NCBI RefSeq assembly: GCF_000332075.2
Contig: NZ_ALVU02000001.1
Coordinates: 620,001 to 684,000 of the forward strand
Direction of reading: 5' to 3'
Origin: Synechocystis sp. PCC 7509
Lineage (GTDB): Bacteria; Cyanobacteriota; Cyanobacteriia; Cyanobacteriales; Chroococcidiopsidaceae
DNA: 64,000 bases
Below the pieces are notes generated by a model that was not told the origin of the DNA, ran no database searches, and worked only from the letters and a program-made list of their open reading frames with translations. The position numbers were made by a program, and so were the translations under genes. Shown piece after piece: positions 26,754 through 35,454 of the stretch. Position 1 is the stretch's first letter; every line of letters begins with the position of its first letter.

Positions 26754-28815
26754 GGCAACTTTTACTGATACTCAGGTTGGTTTTTGATTAGCTCTACCAC
26801 TTCTTTAGCGTTAATGTTATATCCGGTGGCGGCTTCTCGAACTACTTTAGCAACTTCTCGCTCTTTGAAATTATTGTTTACCCAACCTTCTTTTTTAGTT
26901 TCGCGCACAACTTTATCAATGGAGAGTGCTAAGTCTTCATTTTTGCCCAAATTGTCATACAGAGACTTCAATGCTGGAGTGTTTAAAGTTGGCGGGTAAT
27001 TAGTCGTAAAAGGCTGTACTACTTGACGAGAGAGTTGTTTAACTTGTGCTAGATAGTCTTGATAGGCGATCGCATTATCGCGGCGTTCTTTAATTAAATC
27101 GTCAAGCAACTGGGACATTTGCTCATAGTATTTGGGATTTACAGGATTTTTATCGATGATAGTTTTCCGCAGATTGTTTTCGATGGTTTCCGCCATTGCT
27201 ACGGGGTCTTTTTTCAAGCCATCGGGCAATTCTTCTAGTACTTCCAACCCGTTTTTAACAATTAATTCGACTAAACCTAGTTCTGCAAACTCTGAAAAAA
27301 CCGCACTGTCATCAGCGCGAATATAACTATCAAGCAAGTGACGCATGGCGCTTTCGTAGCGTTTCATATCGAGGTAGTCGCCACTAGCAACTTTTACCTC
27401 GTTGCGAATTAAGGTGTAATGGGTAACTTCGGCTTTAATAGCGGCGGTTTCTTGGGGGCTGTAGCCTGCTTGGGTCATCTCATTAGCTAGGTTGGCGTAG
27501 GCACGAATTAAGGCGGCGACAGCTTGATATAGAGCGATTCTTTTGGGGGCGTTGCCAGGTAAATCGGTGGTATCTGCGCCACAAAAATAGTGTAAGTAAT
27601 CTTGAGTTTCGCGGGGAAGTAAAACGGTTTCGCACAAGGCTTTAACTTTTTCGCGGGTTTCTTCAAGGCGATCGCTTGCTTTTTCGAGGCGATTACTTAA
27701 TAATCCTGCTACATCAGTGCTGTCGTACCCATCTAATGCGCCGCTTGTGTAGTCGCCAATTGCTCCCTCCAAGCTCTGAAATAGGTCTTTGTAATCCACA
27801 ATATACCCATATTCTTTATCGTCTCCATCTAGGCGGTTGACGCGGCAGATTGCTTGAAATAAGCCATGATCTCGCATTTGTTTGTCGATATAAAGATAAG
27901 TAGCTGAAGGAGCATCAAAACCTGTAAGTAGTTTATCAACCACAATTAGCAATCGCATTTGTCCGGGTTCGTCAATAAAGCGCTGTTTAACTTTTTGCTC
28001 AAATTCTTCTACCCGATACATGGCTTTATCTTCAGATTCGCCAAAGTAATCCGCCAACATTTTGCGGTAAATAGCGTACTGGTGGAGTTTTTCCGTGAGT
28101 CCTTCGCCGCTTTCTTCGCCTTTAATATCGGCGGGGGAAGGTTTGTAACTTGTGGCGATCGCACATTTGCCAGCCAAATCGGTACGGCTGAATAACTCGT
28201 AAACTTTACAAGCTTGGTAGATACTGGCACAAACTAACATGGCGTTACCGCGTCCATCCATCAGGCGGGGTTTGGTATCCATATCGAGCATAATATCTTT
28301 AACAATTTGCTCTAAGCGCGATTGGCTAGAAAGTACCTTTTGCAACGTTCCCCATTTTTGTTTGAGTTGCATTTTGGCAATGTCTGTTAAACCGCGAGTT
28401 TTTGCTTCAAACCATTGGTCAACTTTTTGGGGTGAAGTAATGTGTTGATCAATATCGCGGGCTTCGTAGCGCAAATCTAAAACTACGCCATCGGCGACGG
28501 CTTCATCAAATTTATAAGTATGAATATAACTGCCAAAGATTTCAATACTTTTTTGCTTGTCTTGTTTTAATAAAGGTGTACCTGTAAAACCAATAAAAGT
28601 TGCATCGGGTAAAATCGCCTGCATTGCATCGTGGAGTTTTCCCGATTGGGTACGGTGACATTCATCTACAAATACAAATAGGTCGCCTTTGGGATTAAAG
28701 TTGCTAGGTAGCTTGGTTTTGATGTCTTGAATAAATTGGTCGGTGGCAATATTTCCCTCGTCGCTATTGCCAAATTTGTGAACCAATGAGCAAAGCAGCC
28801 AAGGAGTTGTTTTAT

Positions 28816-29739
28816 GAACCTATCCCACTAAGGTTAAAAATGTGATAATGTAGTTCTCAGATTGATTAAGCTACATGGGATATGGCTGGAAAATTTGAGG
28901 GATTGAGCGATTTAGAATGGAAACTGTTTGAGGATGTGATGACAGAGAAAGGAGAAAAGCGGGAACGAGGAATGCCCCATGCGCCTTTTCGTCATGTACT
29001 GAACACCTTAATGTATGTATTGATTACGGGTTGCCGATGGTGTGATGTGCCGAAGGGAGAAATTTGGGCATCGAAAAGTTCAGCACATCGATGGCTAATG
29101 CGTTGGCAAACGGATGGAACGTTGGCACAATTACAAGCACGGATACTAGGAATCGCATCAGAGAAAGGATTAATTAACTGGAACTATGGCGCGGTGGACG
29201 GGTCTTTTTCCCCCTGGCAAAGGCGGTGGTGAGGATGTTGCTTATGGTTATAAGGGCAAAGGGATTTTAATTCATACTCTCACTGACGGTAACGGGATGC
29301 CGTTGTCTAATACGACTACACCAGCTAATGGTAGTGAACGCCAGCAAGTAATGACGCTAATTGACCGCAACGCCAGTCAAAAATAATCAACCTGGTAGAC
29401 CCCGTAAACGAGTCAAAGTGCTGGCGGCGGACAAAGGCTATGTCAAAGTGCTGGCGGCGGACAAAGGCTATGATTCAAAAGATTTGAGAAAGGCTTTGCG
29501 TAAGCGTGGTATTAGACCACAGTTGCCAAAACGAACTCGCAAAACAAAGAAAAATCGGGGTAGACCAATTAAAATCTCAGTCCCTCGCTTTCAAATCGAG
29601 CGTTGTTTCGCATGGTTTCAACGGAAATACCGTAGGCTCGTTGTTCGATGGGAGAGAATCTCTGCCTGTTTCAATGCCTTTGTTACTCTTGCAACAATTC
29701 ACATCTGGATTAACAGAATTCTGTTAGTGGGATAGGTTC
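28816..29739 (+). mobile_element. IS5-type insertion sequence, copy 1 (in hsdR)
   Basis: 924 bp with terminal inverted repeats GAACCTATCCCACTAA (16 bp, perfect between ends) and a 2-bp direct repeat AT on both sides (28814-28815 and 29740-29741). Its transposase frames match copies 2 and 3 at 35455 and 50628 but with clear divergence, and it contains an internal 30-bp tandem duplication near 29416-29475. It has disrupted hsdR; the reading frame of hsdR is exact on removal, which proves the ends. Confidence 0.93.
28882..29735 (+). pseudogene. IS5-type transposase of copy 1, frameshifted
   Basis: DDE transposase with an N-terminal DUF4096-type domain. Frame A (28882-29232) runs from MAGKFEGLSDLEWKLFEDV to GAVDGSFSPW and includes the first Asp of the triad (VDGS). 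Frame B continues with PGKGGGEDVAYGYKGKG and stops at 29386. A third frame (from 29361) carries RPRKRVKVLAADKGYDSKD, with the second Asp, and ERCFAWFQRKYRRLVVRWER, with the Glu. The A-to-B step is present in all copies and may be programmed; the B-to-third step, near 29363-29392, is private to this copy and looks like a real lesion, as does the duplicated VKVLAADKGY. Probably inactive. Confidence 0.8.
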
Positions 29740-30830
29740 ATTGAGAGTAACAAATAAATTTGCGCCGCTAACAGTGCGATAAATGTCTTCTTCTACGCCT
29801 TTAAAAACTTTCTCGATTTGTTCGTCTAATTCTGTGCGATCGCTAACAATCAAAACTCGCGTATTGGTGACATTTTCCCGAATCCATTTAGCCAGCCATA
29901 CCATAACTAGGGTTTTACCTGAGCCTTGAGTATGCCAAATTATGCCCCCTTCACGGCGCTGGATGTGCTGTTGGGCAGCTTGAATGCCGAAATATTGGTT
30001 ATGGCGACAGGTTTTTTTAATCCCAGAATCAAAAACTATAAAGTCGTGGATGATTTCTAAAAACCGAGCTTTGTTGCATAGCAAACCCAGATGGGAGTCT
30101 AGGGAATTGTCGGCGGTTTCTTTCCATTGCAAGTAATATTTTTCAGGAGTTTCAATTGTTCCATACTGCAAACCCTGAGTATCGTTACCCGCCATTATTA
30201 ATTGCAGAGTGGTAAAAAAGGGGCGAATAAAATCTTTTTTCTGATTGTCGAGGTTTTGGCGGATACCTTCGCCGATCGCAATGCTAGATCGTTTTAGCTC
30301 CAAAATCCCCAAGGCGATACCGTTTACATACAAAACAATATCGGGGCGTTTTTTGTTTTCACCTTTAATTGTGACTTCTTGGGCGATCGCAAAGTGGTTA
30401 TTTTCTGGCTGTTTCCAATCAATTAGCCAAATAGTTTGATTTTGTTCTCCTGCACCTTCTTTAACTTTGACTCCGTAGCGCAGAAGGCGATAAACGGCTT
30501 TATTAGCATCGTAGAGGTTTTGACCTTCGCCCAAGGTAGCAGCTTTGTCTAGTTCGCGGAGAGTTTTATCAATTAAGGTTTTGCTTGCGCCTTGCTGTTG
30601 CAGCCATTTACTGAGTAAGTCGGGTTCGATGTTGCGGTTGTTGGCGCGGGTATCCCAATTGCCGAGGTAACTGTAACCTAATTGTTGAAACAGTTTAACG
30701 ACGCGATTTTGAGTGATGCGCTCAAGTTGTCCGACTTTACTCACATTTTTTTCCTTTTTTGGGTTGCCTGACAGTACGCAGTCATTGAGTCAGTTATAAC
30801 AACAGTGTCTGAGAAAACGGTAGATTTTTT

Positions 30831-30911
30831 TATAGCAATCTTCAATCAATTGCGAAACTTGTAGGGGGCGCAATGCATTGCGCCCCCTACGGTTAAACCC
30901 ATTACGCTATA
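30831..30911. repeat. MITE-like repeat with 30-bp perfect palindrome
   Basis: GTAGGGGGCGCAATG directly followed by its reverse complement CATTGCGCCCCCTAC (30861-30890), flanked by TATAGCAATC on the left and a weaker ACGCTATA on the right. Related to the elements at 47267, 44304 and 57267. It lies in the 173-bp gap between the RES toxin gene and hsdR and could form a hairpin in the transcript. Confidence 0.7.
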
Positions 30912-30917
30912 TCTAAA

Positions 30918-31460
30918 TCAAGAAATTTGAAAAAATCCATCAGGTTCAACGGTGGGTAAAAACTTGCGGCTATCTGGTGGCAATTTCTCTAAAAATAAAA
31001 CTAGACACCATTGTTCTAAGTTATCTAGAAAGGCAACAGAAGGAACAACGATCGCTTGGGTTGAAGTCGTATTACGGATAAAGTTTGCTGTTGAACGGGC
31101 GATATTTTTGTCTTTAAAACAATCTGGCGCTGTTTCTAAAGAAAGTTCTGCCCAAACTTTGGCATTTGTTAAGTCAAGCACGTACTCTAGCTCTACTTTA
31201 AAACGAAAAACTTGACGGCGGTAAGTTTGGGCTGCAAGTTCTGGTGTTCGGTCAACTTTAAAATGTCGGGCGTATTCAGCCAAAGCAACATTTTTTTCTT
31301 TTGCTAGATATAGGGTTGATTCCCCAGCAATATTCCAACGATTTTCGCTGCTGCGATCGCAATACTTGAAATTGTAAATATCGTAAGTTTTGCCAGGGGT
31401 ATCGGGTATGTGTCGAACAGCGTAACCTGTCCAGGGTGATATATAAGCCTGGAGGGGCAT
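30918..31460 (-). CDS. RES-domain toxin
   Basis: 180 residues of the RES family; characterised members deplete NAD+ in the absence of their antitoxin. The family core is seen in YRHI-like GYAVRHIPDTPG at the start, NRWNIAGESTLYLAKEKNVALAEYARHF (with the Arg, Tyr and Glu typical of the active site region) and the C-terminal NFIRNTTSTQAIVVPSVAFLDN. The gene begins three bases after the stop of an Xre-type antitoxin gene, the standard order for this toxin-antitoxin type. Confidence 0.88.
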   Translation of the reverse strand: MPLQAYISPWTGYAVRHIPDTPGKTYDIYNFKYCDRSSENRWNIAGESTLYLAKEKNVALAEYARHFKVDRTPELAAQTYRRQVFRFKVELEYVLDLTNAKVWAELSLETAPDCFKDKNIARSTANFIRNTTSTQAIVVPSVAFLDNLEQWCLVLFLEKLPPDSRKFLPTVEPDGFFQIS

Positions 31461-31463
31461 ATT

Positions 31464-31817
31464 TTAAAAACCTGTTCCCTCAAAATCTGCGGCGATCGCA
31501 CTCAGGACAGTTTCATAGTTGCCTAACCCAAACAAATCAAAAGCACACCGTCCCTCAAAAACTGGCAAAGGTGTTTTTAAAAACTCTTGAAACCCAACTG
31601 CTGTATAAACCATTAGTCCTAGTTCGGTAATTTCTTTGAGCTTGGCTAACCGCGACAGCGCCTCGGAATTGTTGGGTAGTCGTTCGCCTTTTTCCCAGCG
31701 AGTTATGGTTTTGCTGCTAACTTTTAACAAGTTACTCATCCGCTCTTGAGAAATACCTAATCCTTGACGAATATCTAGGGGATTTAAAAGCCGATCGCTG
31801 TTTATAACTGTTGGCAT
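31464..31817 (-). CDS. Xre/MbcA/ParS-type antitoxin
   Basis: 117 residues. An N-terminal helix-turn-helix (about 14-45: LDIRQGLGISQERMSNLLKVSSKTITRWEKGERLP) is followed by the MbcA/ParS (DUF2384) C-terminal domain, seen in LGLMVYTAVGFQEFLKTPLPVFEGRCAFDLFGLGNYETVLSAIA. It would bind and neutralise the adjacent RES toxin and repress the operon. Start ATG; the RES gene follows after three bases. Confidence 0.88.
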   Translation of the reverse strand: MPTVINSDRLLNPLDIRQGLGISQERMSNLLKVSSKTITRWEKGERLPNNSEALSRLAKLKEITELGLMVYTAVGFQEFLKTPLPVFEGRCAFDLFGLGNYETVLSAIAADFEGTGF

Positions 31818-31900
31818 ATTCTAATTGCCTCCAATAACTCGGTATATTTATTTTAATTAATGTCTAGACTTTTGTCTAGACTACTCAAGAATAGCGATCG

Positions 31901-32236
31901 CTACGCAACTCCGTAGCCTGTGTACGGTCGTTTATAAGCAGGATGTAGACCTAGAACAATATCTTGTTTGGGAATGCCCATATCAACCAGTTCTTGCCCT
32001 ACATCAATATCGGTAGTGTTTTGCTGAAGCCAAACTTTACCATTTTTGATATCGAAGTGCAGGACGGTGTGATAAACGCGGCTTAAGCCTTTCCAGCCAA
32101 CGCGCATTAATTGATAGCGATCGCGCACAAGATCGAAAAAAAGTTCGTTCTCAATTTCTTCATCTTGAAATTTGGACTGGCTGTATTGCTCCAAAAGGTT
32201 TTGTATACAGGTTCGATAAAGTTCTAATTTATCCAT
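31901..32236 (-). CDS. XisI-like protein (fdxN element excision controlling factor)
   Basis: 111 residues of the XisI family: MDKLELYRTCIQNLLEQYSQ, VRDRYQLMRVGWKGLSRVYHTVLHFDIKNGKVWLQQNTTD and the end GIPKQDIVLGLHPAYKRPYTGYGVA. XisI and XisH are required with recombinase XisF for fdxN-element excision in Anabaena, but the family is widespread in cyanobacteria without it and its usual job is unknown. The ATG at 32236 fits the family start; an upstream in-frame start would add 15 residues. No XisH partner is next to it. Confidence 0.85.
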   Translation of the reverse strand: MDKLELYRTCIQNLLEQYSQSKFQDEEIENELFFDLVRDRYQLMRVGWKGLSRVYHTVLHFDIKNGKVWLQQNTTDIDVGQELVDMGIPKQDIVLGLHPAYKRPYTGYGVA

Positions 32237-32249
32237 ATTGGAAAATACG

Positions 32250-32477
32250 CTATTCAATAATTTCCTCGTACTGGGTTGCATCGTCTTTTTGGCGCTGTCT
32301 CATTGATGTCAAAATGTCTTCTAAGGGAGTTTTGTCTAGCCACTTTTGGCGCTCTTTGGTGTAGTCTCCTTGTCCAGGGGTGAAGTGTTGAATAAAACGA
32401 ATAGCATCTACAACTCCCAAGGAATCGAATAATGCTTGATAACCTTGCTTAATAATTTCCTGCTGTGTTTTGATCAC
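32250..32477 (-). CDS. small antitoxin-like protein, paralogue a
   Basis: 75 residues, nearly identical to the protein at 32774-33001. It starts with GTG that overlaps the TGA of the upstream gene, which supports coupled translation. Central motif HFTPGQGDYTKER followed by W, L and TPLEDILTSM and an acidic end QYEEIIE. The paralogue is beside a PIN-domain toxin, so a partner role in a toxin-antitoxin system is likely; it has no recognisable DNA-binding domain. Here the toxin is missing, only the 72-residue gene precedes it. Confidence 0.7.
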   Translation of the reverse strand: MIKTQQEIIKQGYQALFDSLGVVDAIRFIQHFTPGQGDYTKERQKWLDKTPLEDILTSMRQRQKDDATQYEEIIE

Positions 32478-32692
32478 AATCTACTGGAGTTTTCTGGGAA
32501 AATAGGTGCAATTACATCGCCTAAAATTTTACCTGTGCCTTTCATAAATCCAAAGGCGGGACGTTGGGGGAGACTTGTAGATTCAGTTGATCGCATATCC
32601 TGTTTAAGCGTATTCAAAATTGCCTCAATAATGCGAATCCGATCTTCTACTGATGATCCTTGCAGTTTTTCGAGAATTTCTGACTCAAGCAT
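32474..32692 (-). CDS. putative small antitoxin
   Basis: 72 residues. The N-terminal half MLESEILEKLQGSSVEDRIRIIEAILNTLKQDM is an amphipathic helical segment like those in antitoxins that accompany PIN or RelE-type toxins in cyanobacteria; the C-terminal half (PAFGFMKGTGKILGDV) is Gly-rich, a pattern seen in antitoxin tails that wrap a toxin. The stop overlaps the GTG of the next gene by four bases. No named family is certain. Confidence 0.6.
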   Translation of the reverse strand: MLESEILEKLQGSSVEDRIRIIEAILNTLKQDMRSTESTSLPQRPAFGFMKGTGKILGDVIAPIFPENSSRL

Positions 32693-32773
32693 TTTTCTGT
32701 TTTTTAAATTGATGGATAGTCTATTTATGTCTCAATCTCCTGAGCGATCGCACTATCGGGATCGCAAAGTATG

Positions 32774-33001
32774 CTACTCAATAATTTCTTCGTATTGGGC
32801 TGCATCGTCTTTTTGGCGCTGTTTCATTGATGTCAAAATGTCTTCTAAGGGGGTTCGCTCTAACCACTCATGGCGCTCTTTGGTGTAATCTCCTTGTCCA
32901 GGGGTAAAGTGTTGAATAAAACGAATAGCATCTACAACTCCCAAGGAATTGAATAATGCTTGATAACCTTGTTTGATAACTTCCTGCTGTGTTTTAGGCA
33001 T
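32774..33001 (-). CDS. small antitoxin-like protein, paralogue b (PIN partner)
   Basis: 75 residues: MPKTQQEVIKQGYQALFNSLGVVDAIRF, HFTPGQGDYTKER, then W-L and TPLEDILTSMKQRQKDD. Its ATG lies inside the last codons of the upstream PIN gene (eight-base overlap), typical of a toxin-antitoxin pair. It differs from paralogue a (32250-32477) at only about ten positions, so the segment was recently duplicated. Confidence 0.72.
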   Translation of the reverse strand: MPKTQQEVIKQGYQALFNSLGVVDAIRFIQHFTPGQGDYTKERHEWLERTPLEDILTSMKQRQKDDAAQYEEIIE

Positions 33002-33470
33002 TGGCGTTGTCTTCAGTTTGTGAGATTTTAATTAACCATTGAACGGGATTGTCGATGTCTACATAAATTAGTTGAGTATTGTTTTGAGCTTTCTTGAGCA
33101 ATCTGTCGTCGGTAGTCAAAAATATATCGGCTCGACTCCTTTCTGCACTAGCAATATGAGTTGCATCGTACCCAGAAAATCCCAGTTTTTGCAGTTCTAG
33201 CGATCGCCTTTCGATAAATTGACTACTAATAACTTTGATTTTAGCGATCGCTAGTGTGGTTTTTACATTTTTAAGCCTTTCTAAATCTGGGGTTTGTTCG
33301 AGTTCTTCGTCTAAGGCGGTGCTGGAGATTAGTTTCCACAATCCCAATTCACATTTACTCAAGATAGCGAGAATTGCCTGGGTTTCTAAAGCAATGCGGG
33401 GCTGGGTTTGGTCATCGAAAGGGCGATTGAGGCAGCAAGCGTCTAAATAAATTCTATAGCTCAAACTCAT
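32994..33470 (-). CDS. PIN-domain ribonuclease toxin
   Basis: 158-residue PIN domain, expected to cut RNA with Mg2+. The first acid is Asp10 (RIYLDACCLNRPFDD); the central acids are in SSTALDEELEQ and GFSGYDATHIASAE, and the last in FLTTDDRLLKKA. It overlaps by eight bases the small gene that follows, a VapBC-like arrangement with toxin first. The gene begins four bases before the hsdS stop (overlap), so it sits in the hsd transcript. Confidence 0.85.
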   Translation of the reverse strand: MSLSYRIYLDACCLNRPFDDQTQPRIALETQAILAILSKCELGLWKLISSTALDEELEQTPDLERLKNVKTTLAIAKIKVISSQFIERRSLELQKLGFSGYDATHIASAERSRADIFLTTDDRLLKKAQNNTQLIYVDIDNPVQWLIKISQTEDNANA

Positions 33471-34693
33471 ACTAGCCGCGTCCGTCCAGTTAAAAGTTCT
33501 TGCATCATGCCTTGTTTGATGGCTTGGGTTTTAGATTGGCGGGATTCTAAAGCAGAAATCGCTTTATCCATATCAGATAGTACAAGTGCGATCGCTCTTT
33601 GTTCTTCTAGCGGGGGAATTGCAACCTCACAGTTTTTAACTACATTCCAATCGGCTCTAGGCATATGCGTACCGTAAGCAGTGCTTGCAGCTTCAATAAA
33701 CCAATCAAGGGTGACAATTTGATATAAAAATTTAGGTATAGTTAGTTGGCTATTTGCGACTAAAACCCATATTTCAGTTGAGCAAACACCCTTACAATCT
33801 GCAAGCCAATATTTTCGTAAATAGGAACGCAATTTACCAAACAAAACATCTCCAGGCTGAAAGATTGCTTTAAGAGAAGATTGCTCTCCCGTTTGGGTGC
33901 TGCCTAGCAATCTTCCTGTACTTGATTCGATGTGTTCTAACTCAACACAAAATTCTTGAGTATTGGATTTTTTTGGATCTAAACGTTCCTTTCGATAAAA
34001 AGCAATTTCAGAAAATAATTTTATCTTCCACTCACCATCAAACCCCCGTAGGCGTTTTTTGCCCGTGAGAAGTTGCTGCATGATAGCGGTTTTGAGGTCG
34101 CGTTTTTTGGCAATTAGCTTATCTAGGGCGGAAATTAGGGCATCTACGTCAGATAAAGCTTGAGCGATCGCGTGTTGTTCTTCTAGCTTTGGAAAAGGTA
34201 ATAATAATTGACTATATTCATTGCCATTAATTCCCGGTTGTCCACTTCGCATAGACATTACCAGTACCCAGTTCCAATATGCTTTTGTTTTTACATACTG
34301 AGAAAGAAAGCTTGGCAGTAATACAGATTTATTAGGCTGTACTTTAATAAGAAAGCCTGCATATACAAGCCGTCCATCTTGGGATCTATAAAAATAAGAC
34401 TTGCCAACACTAGCACCAGTTCTTGCAAAAACTAAATCACCTTCCTCAAGAAAATATTGGTTTGCGCTAGAATGCCTTACACTTGCTAGGTTTTCTGGTT
34501 TAAAGTAGCCATCTTCTGAAATATCAGTAATTCTAATGTAAGTGGGAAGATCGCCTTGACACACAACAGCAGCAGCATTAATTCCATACTGAGGATTTGT
34601 TTTTAATGCAGTTTTTAATTGCTTAACTTCCCAATCTTCAGGAATCAAACCAATTTCAGTTTGCTTATACCCTTCTCTCACTTGATTACTCAT
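33467..34693 (-). CDS. hsdS: type I restriction system specificity subunit
   Basis: HsdS carries two target-recognition domains that choose the methylated and cut DNA site. The 408-residue product starts MSNQVREGYKQTEIGLIPEDWEV, the usual opening of this family; a longer frame upstream encodes the end of another gene and is not used. The two halves each end in a conserved helical spacer: PKLEEQHAIAQALSDVDALISALDKLIAKK and PPLEEQRAIALVLSDMDKAISALESRQSK followed by QELLTGRTRLV. The 3' end overlaps the PIN gene by four bases and the 5' end overlaps a DUF3368-like remnant. Confidence 0.92.
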   Translation of the reverse strand: MSNQVREGYKQTEIGLIPEDWEVKQLKTALKTNPQYGINAAAVVCQGDLPTYIRITDISEDGYFKPENLASVRHSSANQYFLEEGDLVFARTGASVGKSYFYRSQDGRLVYAGFLIKVQPNKSVLLPSFLSQYVKTKAYWNWVLVMSMRSGQPGINGNEYSQLLLPFPKLEEQHAIAQALSDVDALISALDKLIAKKRDLKTAIMQQLLTGKKRLRGFDGEWKIKLFSEIAFYRKERLDPKKSNTQEFCVELEHIESSTGRLLGSTQTGEQSSLKAIFQPGDVLFGKLRSYLRKYWLADCKGVCSTEIWVLVANSQLTIPKFLYQIVTLDWFIEAASTAYGTHMPRADWNVVKNCEVAIPPLEEQRAIALVLSDMDKAISALESRQSKTQAIKQGMMQELLTGRTRLV

Positions 34694-34841
34694 TCCCTTT
34701 TTCCTCAACAACTTTGAGAACTCTGTCATACAAAGGTGCAGCAATCCAAAAGCCAGCGCGATCGCATTTATTGCCCTGTACTTTAATAATTGTGCGATCG
34801 CTAAACAACTGAGGAGAAATGCGATCGCTAACAACAATCAC
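34686..34841 (-). pseudogene. internally deleted DUF3368-type PIN toxin remnant
   Basis: A 51-codon frame starting with GTG that overlaps the TGA of the UPF0175 gene by four bases (GTGA) and ending inside the hsdS start. It begins VIVVSDRISP, like the MIVVSDTSP start of DUF3368 PIN proteins, and ends AGFWIAAPLYDRVLKVVEE, like their C-terminal helix, but the ~110 residues with the acidic active site are missing. Three GCGATCGC sites lie within this short stretch. UPF0175-DUF3368 is a known cyanobacterial pair, so this is probably the dead toxin of the preceding gene. The match is by eye only. Confidence 0.45.
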
Positions 34842-35083
34842 AGCCAGCCCTTTGTATTTAACTGCTGAATGTCTTGCTGAAACTCGGCTACATCGTAGTG
34901 AACGCAGATCCCGCGATCGGCAATCAATCTCTGAAATCGAATCTGCGGTATTTTTAACAATTCTGCTGCTTTCCCTAAACTAATTTTGTCCAGCTTAAAA
35001 AGCATCACGACAATTTCTATTAAAAGTTCATTTTCTGAAAGCCTACTAGCTTTTACAATTTCGTCAGAAATAACTAGACTCAT
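34838..35083 (-). CDS. UPF0175 family antitoxin-like protein
   Basis: 81 residues: MSLVISDEIVKASRLSENELLIEIVVMLFKLDKISLGKAAELLKIPQIRFQRLIADRGICVHYDVAEFQQDI. UPF0175 proteins have a short helix-turn-helix (here about 33-55) and usually precede a PIN-type (DUF3368) toxin as antitoxin. Its stop overlaps the GTG of a truncated DUF3368-like frame, so it seems to have lost its toxin. Confidence 0.85.
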   Translation of the reverse strand: MSLVISDEIVKASRLSENELLIEIVVMLFKLDKISLGKAAELLKIPQIRFQRLIADRGICVHYDVAEFQQDIQQLNTKGWL

Positions 35084-35454
35084 CTTGCTTTCTCCTTGCA
35101 GCTACTTGAATCCTAATTTATTTTCTTGTCTCTAATTCTCTGCAAGTCTTGCCAGAAATCATCTCTCGATCCCGAATCTAGTACATCCTTTCTTTCTTGG
35201 GTATAATCACCACTTCCCAACTCTACTTGTGTTTTCTTTTCTAATAGCGATCGCAGCCTGCCCATTTCCCGCAGATTTTTAACATCTTGTTCAAAATCCT
35301 CTACATCGTAATGGATAGAAATTTGACGGCTTGCCAATAAATGTTGAAATGCAACGCGATTCATTCCAGCAAACCGACTTGCCTGACCAAGAGTAAACTT
35401 TTCTTTCTGAAACAGCAAAACCGCAATTTCTTGTTTCATTTCCGCTTCAGTCAT

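Larger units (their letters stand above)
26762..30744 (-). pseudogene. hsdR: type I restriction enzyme subunit R, split by an IS
   Basis: HsdR cuts and translocates unmodified DNA. The N-terminal part (30744 to 29740) has the PD-(D/E)xK nuclease site RPDIVLY...GILELKR (Asp135, Glu149, Lys151) and Walker A TQGSGKT (272-278). The C-terminal part (28813 to 26762) has VFVDECHR, FIGFTGTPLL and the helicase C-terminal domain. The two are separated by an IS at 28816-29739. Removing the IS and one AT of its flanking duplication joins VTL-NKTTPWLLCSLVHKFG in one frame of 1018 residues. As it stands the product ends after VTLNEPIPLTEFC, without most of the motor, so restriction is probably lost. Confidence 0.93.
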
